DNA of 64,000 nt from Dorea longicatena (GTDB lineage Bacteria > Bacillota > Clostridia > Lachnospirales > Lachnospiraceae): contig NZ_CP100126.1 in the NCBI RefSeq assembly GCF_024168045.1, positions 1,381,501 through 1,445,500 on the forward strand, written 5' to 3'. Positions 8,090 through 15,484 of this stretch are shown piece after piece (positions within the stretch are counted from its first letter, which is position 1; each line of letters opens with the position of its first letter). The translations under genes and the position numbers were made by a program. A model generated the notes under the pieces. That model was not told the DNA's origin. It worked only from the letters and a program-made list of their open reading frames with translations, and ran no database searches.

Positions 8090-8980
8090 ATGGCAAAAAT
8101 TACAGAAGGATATATGCCTTTCCATGGCTATCAGACATATTACAGAATCGTTGGAGAACAGAAAGATAACGGAAAAGCTCCGTTGATCTGCTTACACGGT
8201 GGACCTGGATCTACACACAACTATTATGAAGTCCTGGATAACGTTGCAGATGATGATGATCGTATGATCGTTATGTACGACCAGTTAGGATGTGGTAAAT
8301 CTTATCTTGACGGACATCCGGAGATGTGGACACAGGATCTCTGGCTGGATGAATTAGATGCTTTAAGAGAACACCTTGGATTAAAAGAATGCCACATTAT
8401 CGGACAGTCATGGGGCGGAATGATGCAGATTGCATATGCCATCGAGCGTGGAGCAGAAGGGGTAAAATCCTTCATCATTTCTTCCGGACATCCAAGCAGC
8501 AGCCTGTGGGCAAGAGAAGGTATGCGTAGAATTAAGATGATGTCTGAAGAGGATCAGGCAGCAATCAACGATGCTCTGGAGCGCAATGACTTCACAGGAG
8601 AAGCTTATCTGAAAGCAGTAGATAACTATATGGACAGATACTGTAATTACTGGAGAGAAGATCTTCCAGAGTGTTGTACAAGACCTAAGAAATCCGGTGG
8701 AGAAGCTTATCTGTATGGATGGGGACCGAACGAATTCGTTCCATCTGGTACACTGAAAGACTTCGAGTACATCGACAGACTTCACGAGATCAAAGTTCCA
8801 TCACTGATCATGAGTGGTATCTCTGATCTGTGCTCACCATTAGTTGCAAAGACTATGGCAGATGAAATCCCGAATTCTAAATGGATCCTCTGGGAGAGAG
8901 CAAGACATACAACATTCGTAGACAGACACGATGATTACTGCGTAGAGCTGATCAAGTGGATGAACGAATACGATAAATAA
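8090..8980 (+). CDS. pip: Proline iminopeptidase (alpha/beta hydrolase, S33 family)
   Basis: Removes N-terminal proline from peptides. The 296-residue protein shows the S33 signature: CLHGGPGSTHNYY (oxyanion loop HGGPG), HIIGQSWGGMMQIAYA (nucleophile elbow GQSWGG), then the likely acid in SDLCSP and the catalytic His in RARHTTFVD near the C-terminus. The ATG at 8090 is preceded by AAAAGGAGA. No signal peptide, so cytosolic. It lies just after the aminopeptidase P gene but has its own promoter and terminator. Substrate specificity is inferred from the family; other S33 amino-peptidases look similar. Confidence 0.88.
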   Translation: MAKITEGYMPFHGYQTYYRIVGEQKDNGKAPLICLHGGPGSTHNYYEVLDNVADDDDRMIVMYDQLGCGKSYLDGHPEMWTQDLWLDELDALREHLGLKECHIIGQSWGGMMQIAYAIERGAEGVKSFIISSGHPSSSLWAREGMRRIKMMSEEDQAAINDALERNDFTGEAYLKAVDNYMDRYCNYWREDLPECCTRPKKSGGEAYLYGWGPNEFVPSGTLKDFEYIDRLHEIKVPSLIMSGISDLCSPLVAKTMADEIPNSKWILWERARHTTFVDRHDDYCVELIKWMNEYDK

Positions 8981-8994
8981 AATACATAAAATGA

Positions 8995-9036
8995 TTTGAA
9001 AAAGATCTCCGTCATTTGACGGGGATCTTTTTCAAA
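8995..9036 (+). terminator. Strong terminator after pip
   Basis: A 20-bp stem with one G-T pair (TTTGAAAAAGATC / GATCTTTTTCAAA outer arms) and a two-base loop. Symmetrical enough to work in both directions. Confidence 0.85.
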
Positions 9037-9148
9037 TGCGATATCTGTAAATTAATAGTGACTTCACTGCGTAAATGTGATAAAATAAATCGTCTGGCAT
9101 ATAAGAATAATCAATGTCTGATAATATAATCTGATAAGAAAGAGGGAA

Positions 9149-9180
9149 AGTTCTGATTGTAATCATGGAAAATCAGAACT
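9149..9180 (+). promoter_or_regulatory. Inverted repeat in the leader of the NSS transporter gene
   Basis: Perfect 10-bp arms AGTTCTGATT / AATCAGAACT separated by 12 nt, ending 9 bp before the start codon at 9190. A tiny ATG reading frame (MENQN, stop at 9179-9181) begins in the loop, preceded by GAGGGAAAG. This may be an operator or an RNA hairpin affecting translation. Confidence 0.45.
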
Positions 9181-9189
9181 GAAAGAGAG

Positions 9190-10566
9190 ATGGAAAAAGA
9201 AAAAAATAACAGAAGTTCCTTTTCAGGAAAAATAGGATTCGTTCTGTCTGCGGCAGGCGCATCCGTCGGTCTGGGAAATATCTGGAGATTCCCCTATCTG
9301 GCCGCAAAATATGGTGGAGGTATATTCCTCCTGATCTACATCCTGCTTGCGCTGACATTTGGTTATACAATGATCGTTGCGGAATCAGCTCTTGGACGTA
9401 TGACAAGAAAGAGTCCGGTTGGTGCGTTTAAAGCCTTTGGCAAAAAGGCCGGATGGTTGTCGTTCGGTGGATGGATCAATGCAATTATTCCTGTGTTGAT
9501 CGTACCGTATTATTCTGTCATCGGTGGATGGGTAATTAAATATTTTGTGGAATACCTGAAAGGGAATGGCGCAAAATTAGCAGAAGATGGATATTTTTCA
9601 AACTTTATATCCAATGGTCTTTCTACGGAAATATGCTTTATTGTTTTCTGTATGTTCACATTGATCATTATCTATGCGGGTGTCCGTAATGGAATTGAAC
9701 GTGTTTCCAAGTTTATGATGCCGATACTGGTGGTACTGTCTGTGATCATTGCAATCTATTCGGTGACAAGACCGGGTGCGCTGGCTGGTGTGAAATACTT
9801 CCTTGTACCAAATCCTAAAAACTTTTCATGGATGACGGTTGTAACAGCCATGGGACAGATGTTCTATTCTCTGTCAATTGCTATGGGTATTTTGGTCACA
9901 TTTGGCTCTTACATGAAAAAAGACACGTCCATCGAAGATTCGACAAGGAATGTTGAAGTATTTGATACTGCAATTGCAATTATGGCTGGTCTGATGATTA
10001 TTCCGGCTGTATTTGCATTCTCTGGTGGAGATCCGGATACGCTGCAGGCAGGTCCGTCATTAATGTTTATTACAATTCCAAAGGTATTTGATAGCATGGG
10101 ATTTGGAACGTTTGCAGGAATCCTGTTCTTTTTACTTGTATTATTTGCTGCTGTTACAAGTTCTATCGCATTAACAGAAAGTTCAGTTTCTACTGTAGAA
10201 GACGAATTAAAATGGAGCCGTAAGAAATCCACGGTTATTGTGGGATTCATTATGATTATTCTCGGAACATTGTCATGCCTTGGATATGGACCATTATCAT
10301 TCGTAAAGATTATCGGAATGCAGTTCCTGGACTTCTTTGACTTCCTTACCAATTCTGTGATGATGCCGATTGCTGCGTTGATGACAAGTTTATTTGTATC
10401 TAAAGTAGTTGGTGTGGATCGTATGGAAGAAGAAATCCGGCATGGGGAAAGTAAATTCCGCAGAAAGAAGATATTTGTCGTAATGATCAAGTATCTGTGC
10501 CCAATCTTTGCTATTATTATTCTGGTCAGTTCGGTAGCAAATGCATTTGGGTGGATTTCAATGTAA
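9190..10566 (+). CDS. Neurotransmitter:sodium symporter (NSS) family amino acid transporter
   Basis: Membrane protein of 458 residues. TM1 contains the family signature GASVGLGNIWRFPYL, where backbone and side chains bind Na+ and substrate in LeuT-type proteins. About 11-12 hydrophobic helices follow, with GGGIFLLIYI in TM2. Bacterial NSS proteins of this type take up amino acids such as tryptophan, tyrosine or branched-chain amino acids with Na+; the substrate cannot be read from sequence. The start is ATG 9190 after GAAAGAGAG, a weak ribosome site next to the leader inverted repeat. The two proline peptidase genes upstream suggest amino acid use, but the gene has its own leader. Confidence 0.9.
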   Translation: MEKEKNNRSSFSGKIGFVLSAAGASVGLGNIWRFPYLAAKYGGGIFLLIYILLALTFGYTMIVAESALGRMTRKSPVGAFKAFGKKAGWLSFGGWINAIIPVLIVPYYSVIGGWVIKYFVEYLKGNGAKLAEDGYFSNFISNGLSTEICFIVFCMFTLIIIYAGVRNGIERVSKFMMPILVVLSVIIAIYSVTRPGALAGVKYFLVPNPKNFSWMTVVTAMGQMFYSLSIAMGILVTFGSYMKKDTSIEDSTRNVEVFDTAIAIMAGLMIIPAVFAFSGGDPDTLQAGPSLMFITIPKVFDSMGFGTFAGILFFLLVLFAAVTSSIALTESSVSTVEDELKWSRKKSTVIVGFIMIILGTLSCLGYGPLSFVKIIGMQFLDFFDFLTNSVMMPIAALMTSLFVSKVVGVDRMEEEIRHGESKFRRKKIFVVMIKYLCPIFAIIILVSSVANAFGWISM

Positions 10567-10571
10567 GTGTA

Positions 10572-10584
10572 TTGGGATTTAATT
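10572..10584 (+). repeat. 13-bp end sequence, left copy (inverted match at 12766-12789)
   Basis: TTGGGATTTAATT, six bases after the stop of the NSS transporter gene. The reverse complement AATTAAATCCCAA occurs twice, overlapping by two bases, at 12766-12778 and 12777-12789, just after the stop of the convergent M20 gene. The pair brackets the whole insertion zone. Confidence 0.6.
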
Positions 10585-10608
10585 CAGGAAGGCTGTGGAT
10601 ACCCGAAC

Positions 10609-10822
10609 CGGAATAAAGCTTGAAAAGGCGTTCCTGCTCAGGTTCCATCGGCGGGTCAATTCTAAAGGGGTAAAATTCTGCTAAAAGCAGGTTTTCAAAA
10701 TTTGAAACTCGGCATACGCCTCAGACAGTCAAATTTTGAAAACCTAACGCAGAATTTTACCCCTTAAGAATTACCAACACCTCTTTCACATTCACTGGAA
10801 CGCCTTTTCAAGCTTTATTCCG
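10609..10822. repeat. Long imperfect palindrome (about 214 bp), left of the IS110 element
   Basis: Three nested pairs of arms: outer 10609-10634 with 10797-10822 (26 of 26 paired), middle 10658-10681 with 10749-10772 (23 of 24), inner 10689-10705 with 10729-10745 (17 of 17), leaving a 23-nt tip. No coding potential. If transcribed or extruded it would fold into one long hairpin. It has the form of a non-autonomous palindromic insertion element. It is not the same sequence as the palindrome on the other side of the transposase gene. Confidence 0.75.
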
Positions 10823-10969
10823 TGTGTATCAAATGCCTTACGAATGAAACCTGCTAAGAAAAGTCAATAATTATTTTTATCTTTTTTATTTTCTGTCACA
10901 AAATATATTTGCGTACCACAAATAGACTGTCTGATTGGCAGTCTAAAAAATTATTTATTTTATATAAGA
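10823..10969. other. Gap between the left palindrome and the transposase stop; right end of the IS110 element
   Basis: AT-rich, no gene. It must contain the short right end of the IS. A 7-bp hairpin TAGACTG/CAGTCTA lies at 10923-10945. The exact IS boundary could not be placed because this family leaves no obvious terminal repeats or target duplication. Confidence 0.4.
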
Positions 10970-12172
10970 TTATATATTTTTATATAGTTCGGTTACTCGA
11001 GCATAATAAATGCGTAAAAACTTATTTAATCCGGCTATCTTTGCTGATTTTTTACTTTTACCTTCTGATTCCTTTTTTACAACATATCGGTAAACCGGAT
11101 CTTCTGGTCTGGAACGCATTTTTAAACTTCTCATTGTTTCGTATCCTACTTTGCGCAATGATGCTGAACCACGTTTCGAGATTTTCCTATTACAACCTAC
11201 AAATTGACCAGATTCATACGGTGGTGGATCAATTCCTGCGAATGCAACCAATGCCTTCCCGTTGCGAAATCTGCGAACATCTCCTATTTCTGCAATTAAC
11301 TTTGGGGCTAATGTATTTCCCACTCCACCCATTTCTCTTACAACCGAATATTCTGGCAAAGTCTTGGCTATTTCCTGCATCCGTGATAAAATTAGACCAA
11401 GGGTTGCATCAACTTCCTTGAGCACCCGAACTGCTTCAGTCACCAGCATTTTGAACGATGAGGTTTCTGAAGGTAATGTGGGAATACTTTCCTGAGCCAG
11501 GGTGTATATAACTTTGGCTTTTTCCTGGCTTGGGACGTATTTCTTTTCTTTTGCCCAAAGTATATACTCTTCAGTAAATTCCTGTTCAGACATAGATGTT
11601 ATTACATCATAATGCCAAAAACGTTCCACAAAATCACTTCTTTTATCTTTTCGATTTGTTTCATTCCAACTTGCAAGAAGATTCTTTATTCCGGGCATGG
11701 TCAAATCTAAAAGATGGGTCAATTCAGCGAGAGATAAAAGATGAAGCTTCATATAATGCCGATATTGCTGTCCAAGCAACTTCAACTCTTCATAAATCTC
11801 TCCAGAAGTTTGAAATTCTTTCATTTTAAACCAATGATCAATTCCATAATTAGCAATGATACGGGAATCAATCTTGTCGGTTTTGGCTTTTCGCAGACTT
11901 TCGTTACGATAACTTTTCATAAGATACGGATTAATTACAGAAACAAAAAATCCTTTTTCCTGTAAATATGTAAGAACTGGAAGATGATAAATTCCGGTTG
12001 CTTCCATAACGATTTTGACTTCATCATTTAGTCTGAAAAGCATGGAAGATAATTCGCTTAAATCCTTTTGGGTATGGGTAATATTGAAAGGCTTACTAAC
12101 AATCTCTCCATATGGTTTCAAAATACATACTGTACTTTTCCCTTTTGATACATCAATTCCTACGCTGATCAT
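10970..12172 (-). CDS. IS110-family transposase (bridge-RNA-guided recombinase)
   Basis: 400 residues, full length. The N-terminal RuvC-like DEDD domain shows GIDVSKGKS (first Asp), MEATGIYH (Glu) and KTDKIDSRIIA (Asp pair). A coiled-coil stretch spans about residues 120-250. The C-terminal Transposase_20 domain has EMGGVGNTLAPKLIAEIGD and GCNRKISKRGSASLRK, the latter holding the serine that makes the covalent link to DNA. The frame is intact, so the element may be active. The start codon has AAAGGAG upstream on the minus strand. About 250 bp of structured non-coding DNA precedes it, where IS110-group elements encode the bridge RNA. Confidence 0.93.
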   Translation of the reverse strand: MISVGIDVSKGKSTVCILKPYGEIVSKPFNITHTQKDLSELSSMLFRLNDEVKIVMEATGIYHLPVLTYLQEKGFFVSVINPYLMKSYRNESLRKAKTDKIDSRIIANYGIDHWFKMKEFQTSGEIYEELKLLGQQYRHYMKLHLLSLAELTHLLDLTMPGIKNLLASWNETNRKDKRSDFVERFWHYDVITSMSEQEFTEEYILWAKEKKYVPSQEKAKVIYTLAQESIPTLPSETSSFKMLVTEAVRVLKEVDATLGLILSRMQEIAKTLPEYSVVREMGGVGNTLAPKLIAEIGDVRRFRNGKALVAFAGIDPPPYESGQFVGCNRKISKRGSASLRKVGYETMRSLKMRSRPEDPVYRYVVKKESEGKSKKSAKIAGLNKFLRIYYARVTELYKNI

Positions 12173-12199
12173 AATATACTCCTTTTCTTTTTATAGAAT

Positions 12200-12427
12200 T
12201 GCAGTTGTTTATCCCATCTACACTTATTATGATTCAGTTTAGTTCGTTACGCGAAAGCTCCTGCGAGTTTCAACCTGCTTAAATGAATGTTTATAATAAG
12301 GGGATGGCTGACGGTTTCATTCACGGATGTGAAAATCCTAATGGCAATATGTCATACCAACTACTTCCCTTATTATAATAAAATAAGTGTAGATGTTAGA
12401 GTTAATTACTCTCTAACAACTACACTT
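12200..12427 (-). ncRNA. Candidate IS110 bridge RNA in the left end of the IS
   Basis: In transcription order on the minus strand: a 17-bp hairpin with one mismatch (12427-12411 with 12401-12385, 9-nt loop), a 12-bp perfect stem (12378-12367 with 12302-12291) closing a 64-nt loop with its own small stem TTCAC/GTGAA, and a further structured part with the TTCG-CGTAA-CGAA hairpin near 12245. A 5' stem-loop followed by two large loops is the layout known for bridge RNAs of the IS110 group. Boundaries and the donor and target guides are not determined. Confidence 0.55.
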
Positions 12428-12520
12428 TTATGGTACTAAATGGCAATTGCGTAACAGTTGTGGCTTTCACCGGATTACACTTCCAGGCATTTCATTTATT
12501 AACATTCGCAGCCAGTCACG
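12428..12520. other. Segment between IS end and right palindrome
   Basis: No gene. It includes GGCATT-ACATTC-type half-sites that recur inverted at about 12552-12568, suggesting that it belongs to the right palindromic element and that the IS boundary lies near 12430. Confidence 0.35.
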
Positions 12521-12745
12521 ACTTGAAGGAAACAATAGATAAGGATTATTGTGAATGTGGAATGCCGTTAGAAACAGTTAGAGAGTCAGAAGCACCGTTA
12601 AAGGAACGAAGCGAACGTGTTTGAGGCGAACGCCGAGTTTGAGCGTAGTTCCTTTGCTTTTAGGTGATTCTGACTCTCTTAGTGTTTCTTATGGTATGGA
12701 ACCTGAACAAGAAGCCTTATCTATTGTTTCCTTCAAGGACTGAGA
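12521..12745. repeat. Long imperfect palindrome (about 225 bp), right of the IS110 element
   Basis: Outer arms CTTGAAGGAAACAATAGATAAGG-like pair across about 12521-12543 and 12715-12737. A second pair includes AGAGAGTCAGAA (left) with TTCTGACTCTCT (right) and AAAGGAAC with GTTCCTTT. The tip, about 12609-12650, has GCGAACG and GAGTTTGAG motifs. The open frame at 12430-12624 crosses one arm and has no protein-like features, so it is not called as a gene. Confidence 0.7.
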
Positions 12746-12765
12746 GGCCGCTTCCCCAGTTAATA

Positions 12766-12789
12766 AATTAAATCCCAATTAAATCCCAA
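12766..12789 (+). repeat. Tandem 13-bp end sequence, right copies
   Basis: AATTAAATCCC twice, then AA: two overlapping copies of AATTAAATCCCAA, the inverse of the sequence at 10572-10584. They lie directly behind the stop codon of the M20 gene. Confidence 0.6.
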
Positions 12790-12790
12790 A

Positions 12791-13957
12791 TCAATTTAAA
12801 TAACGGGTCGCACAGTGCGCCAGACACGCAGCCCCGATCGGACACACATCCTCATTAAACTGTACCTTTGGGTTATGTGCAGAATACTTCCCGCGATCAT
12901 CCATATATCCGGCAGACAGATACATGAAAGCGGATGGTACCTGTTCTGCAATATTTGCAAAATCTTCAGAAGCACTTGCGGATATGCCAGGGTAAGGGGT
13001 TAGTTTCGGAATATCCAGTTCCTTCATGAAGCCGACGATCTGTTCGGTAAATTCCGGATTGCAGATCAGAGGCGGTACTTCCGAGATCATAGTGATTTTG
13101 GCTGTTCCTCCGAAAGTTTCGGCTGTCCGGATTGCCGTTTCTTTCATTCTTCGTACCAGAAGTTCTCTGGAATTTTTATCGTTCGTTCGAATAGTTCCTT
13201 CGAGAACGGCAGTATCAGGAATGATATTGGCAGCGGTTCCGGCCTGGAATTTACCGACGGTCATAAGACAGGCTTTGGAAGGATCTGTCTCACGGGCGAT
13301 TACAGACTGCAGTGCAAAATATACATGGGCTGCAATATTGATCGGATCAACGGAATTCTGAGGATAGGCACCATGTGCTCCCTTTCCTTTGATTTCGATA
13401 TGAAAACCGTCAACGGAGTACATCATAGTTCCTGTACTGTTATACATGTAGATTCCAACCGGCATCTGCCCTGGAGATACATGATAGGCCAGTGCCGCAT
13501 CTACTTTCGGATTCTCCAGGATACCATGTTCTATCATATTTTTACTGCCTTTGAATGTTTCTTCCGCAGGCTGGAACATAAATTTGACTGTGCCTTTTAA
13601 CTCGGCCTCATTTTCTTTTAGCATTTTTGCAGCGGTCAGTAACATGGCAGCGTGAAAATCATGTCCGCAGGCATGTGCTTCTTTTCCGGTCGGGCAGGCA
13701 AATGGAAGTCCGCTTTCTTCCGGCATTGGGAGGGCATCCATGTCCGCACGTAATAATAAGACTTTACCACCATTTCCGACAGTAGCAGTCACACCTTCTC
13801 CGCACCTCGAAGGCACCAATCCATATTCGGTTAATTTGTCCATTACATATACGCAGGCCATTGGCATATGAAGACCGGCCTCTGCATTCATATGAAAGTA
13901 ACGTCTGTTTTTTATGGTTTCATCGTTGAGTTCAAGAGCTCTCTTATAATAATCCAT
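12791..13957 (-). CDS. M20D-family amidohydrolase (hippurate/N-acyl amino acid hydrolase type)
   Basis: A 388-residue cytosolic metallohydrolase. The metal site is visible in LLRADMDALPM, KEAHACGHDFHAAML (Cys-Gly-His-Asp), FMFQPAEETFKGS (Glu-Glu), ALAYHVSPG (His) and KYSAHNPKVQF (His). The dimerisation domain, with GKGAHGAYPQNSVDP, lies at about residues 180-290. This class releases amino acids from N-acyl or N-aromatic-acyl conjugates; IAA-amino acid hydrolases and N-acetyl-diaminopimelate deacetylases are close relatives, so the substrate is open. Start ATG at 13957 with AAAGGG 9 nt before. It converges on the insertion zone and diverges from plsX. Confidence 0.88.
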   Translation of the reverse strand: MDYYKRALELNDETIKNRRYFHMNAEAGLHMPMACVYVMDKLTEYGLVPSRCGEGVTATVGNGGKVLLLRADMDALPMPEESGLPFACPTGKEAHACGHDFHAAMLLTAAKMLKENEAELKGTVKFMFQPAEETFKGSKNMIEHGILENPKVDAALAYHVSPGQMPVGIYMYNSTGTMMYSVDGFHIEIKGKGAHGAYPQNSVDPINIAAHVYFALQSVIARETDPSKACLMTVGKFQAGTAANIIPDTAVLEGTIRTNDKNSRELLVRRMKETAIRTAETFGGTAKITMISEVPPLICNPEFTEQIVGFMKELDIPKLTPYPGISASASEDFANIAEQVPSAFMYLSAGYMDDRGKYSAHNPKVQFNEDVCPIGAACLAHCATRYLN

Positions 13958-14032
13958 TTATTGATCCCTTTCTTTCTATAATTCCATATCTAATTTTGAT
14001 GATAAAAGGTATTATACCAACCGGATCATATA

Positions 14033-14094
14033 TTATCAAACTTCTGATAAATATTTTTGAAAATATTGATTTTTGCATGGATGTTTAGTAGAAT
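14033..14094 (+). promoter_or_regulatory. plsX promoter with two adjoining palindromes
   Basis: TTGATT (14066-14071), 17-bp spacer, TAGAAT (14089-14094). Immediately upstream are TTATCA-N6-TGATAA (14033-14050) and AATATTTT-TG-AAAATATT (14050-14067), the second reaching into the -35 box. They do not match the FapR consensus. They may bind a MarR-type (FabT-like) or other fatty acid synthesis regulator. Confidence 0.45.
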
Positions 14095-14122
14095 AAATTC
14101 AGTAATATTAGGAGGAATAAAT

Positions 14123-15145
14123 ATGTCAGAAATTACGGTGATCGCATTGGACGCTATGGGCGGGGACAATGCACCGGGTGAGATGGTAAAAGGGGCAGTC
14201 GATGCCCTTGGACGTGAACAGGATATAAAGGTATATCTGCTTGGCAAAGAAGATATAGTGAATGCTGAATTGCAGAAGTATACTTATGATAAGAACAGAC
14301 TGGAAGTTGTGAATACAACAGAAGTAATAGAGACTGCCGAACCTCCGGTGAATGCGATCAGAAGAAAGAAAGATTCTTCTATTGTAGTCGGAATGAAGAT
14401 GGTAAAGGAAGGAAAGGCTGATGCATTTGTATCTGCCGGAAGTTCCGGAGCAATCCTGGTAGGCGGACAGGTAATCGTTGGAAGGATCAAAGGTGTAGAG
14501 CGGCCACCACTTGCGTCACTGATCCCGACAGAGAAGGGTGTAGCACTTCTGATCGACTGTGGAGCGAATGTAGATGCTAGAGCCTCACATCTGGTTCAGT
14601 TTGCCAAGATGGGTTCTATCTATATGGAACATGTAGTTGGTATTAAGAATCCGAAAGTTGGGATTGTAAATATCGGAGCAGAAGAAGAAAAAGGTAATGC
14701 ACTGGTAAAGGAGACGTTTCCTCTTTTAAAAGAAGAAAAAGAACTGAATTTTATCGGAAGTGTAGAAGCAAGAGAGATTCCGCATGGACAGGCTGATGTC
14801 ATTGTGACAGAAGCATTTTCGGGCAATGTAATCCTTAAGCTATATGAAGGTGTCGGGGCGGTATTGATCAGTAAGGTAAAAGAAGGACTGATGTCCACAC
14901 TCAGAAGCAAGATCGGAGCATTGCTTATCAAACCGGCGTTAAAAACAACTTTAAAGTCATTTGATGCAAGTGAGTATGGCGGTGCGCCATTGCTTGGATT
15001 AAACGGTCTGGTCGTAAAGACACATGGAAGCTCGAAAGCAAAAGAAGTCAGCAATACATTAATCCAATGTGTAACATTTAAGAAGCAGAAGATCAATGAA
15101 AAGATCAGGGAAAGTATTCAATCGGAGCAAAAATCCGCTGAATAA
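14123..15145 (+). CDS. plsX: Phosphate acyltransferase PlsX
   Basis: Makes acyl-phosphate from acyl-ACP for phosphatidic acid synthesis, acting at the membrane surface. The 340-residue protein starts MSEITVIALDAMGGDNAPGEMVKGA, the diagnostic PlsX opening. It also has SIVVGMKMVKEGKADAFVSAGSSGAILV and VTEAFSGNVILKLYEGVG. TAGGAGGA lies before ATG 14123; an upstream in-frame ATG lacks a ribosome site. acpP follows after 36 bp. The order plsX-acpP-rnc-smc-ftsY is the compact version of the Bacillus block, here without fabD and fabG. Confidence 0.95.
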   Translation: MSEITVIALDAMGGDNAPGEMVKGAVDALGREQDIKVYLLGKEDIVNAELQKYTYDKNRLEVVNTTEVIETAEPPVNAIRRKKDSSIVVGMKMVKEGKADAFVSAGSSGAILVGGQVIVGRIKGVERPPLASLIPTEKGVALLIDCGANVDARASHLVQFAKMGSIYMEHVVGIKNPKVGIVNIGAEEEKGNALVKETFPLLKEEKELNFIGSVEAREIPHGQADVIVTEAFSGNVILKLYEGVGAVLISKVKEGLMSTLRSKIGALLIKPALKTTLKSFDASEYGGAPLLGLNGLVVKTHGSSKAKEVSNTLIQCVTFKKQKINEKIRESIQSEQKSAE

Positions 15146-15181
15146 TATATTACTAACTATGATAAGAAAAGGAGATTTGAT

Positions 15182-15418
15182 ATGGAACTTGAAAAATTAA
15201 AAGAAATCATCGCTGATGTATTAAATGTAGAAGTGAATGATATTACAGAGGACACAACATTTGTAGATGATCTGGGAGCAGACTCCCTTGATATCTTCCA
15301 GATTATTATGGGAATAGAAGAAACATTTGACATTGAGATCGATAATGATGACGCTGAGCAGATCTCTACAGTTGGAGATGCTGTTGAGCAGATCAAGAAT
15401 GCAACAAATAATAACTAG
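15182..15418 (+). CDS. acpP: Acyl carrier protein
   Basis: 78 acidic residues with the phosphopantetheine attachment motif DDLGADSLDIFQIIM (Ser in DSLD). Carries growing acyl chains for fatty acid synthesis and supplies PlsX, its neighbour. AAAAGGAG precedes ATG 15182. A hairpin with a T run follows, so acpP can be expressed above the downstream rnc-smc-ftsY genes. Confidence 0.95.
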   Translation: MELEKLKEIIADVLNVEVNDITEDTTFVDDLGADSLDIFQIIMGIEETFDIEIDNDDAEQISTVGDAVEQIKNATNNN

Positions 15419-15428
15419 GCAGATATAA

Positions 15429-15469
15429 AAAGAACGAAAGGGCCCTGCCAGGGGCTTTTTTCGTTCTTT
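15429..15469 (+). terminator. Intercistronic terminator/attenuator between acpP and rnc
   Basis: Outer arms AAAGAACGAAA / TTTCGTTCTTT, with an inner GCCCT/AGGGG stem followed by a run of six T. The hairpin ends about 15 bp before the rnc start, so part of the transcription must pass through or another promoter must exist. Confidence 0.65.
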
Positions 15470-15484
15470 AGGATGGAGTTTACA

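Noticed and set aside
12430..12624. 64-residue ORF as a gene
   Set aside because: It runs through one arm of a long palindrome, has no ribosome site and its product has no recognisable features.
14033..14067. FapR box before plsX
   Set aside because: The palindromes do not match the known TTAGTACCTGATACTAA-type consensus.
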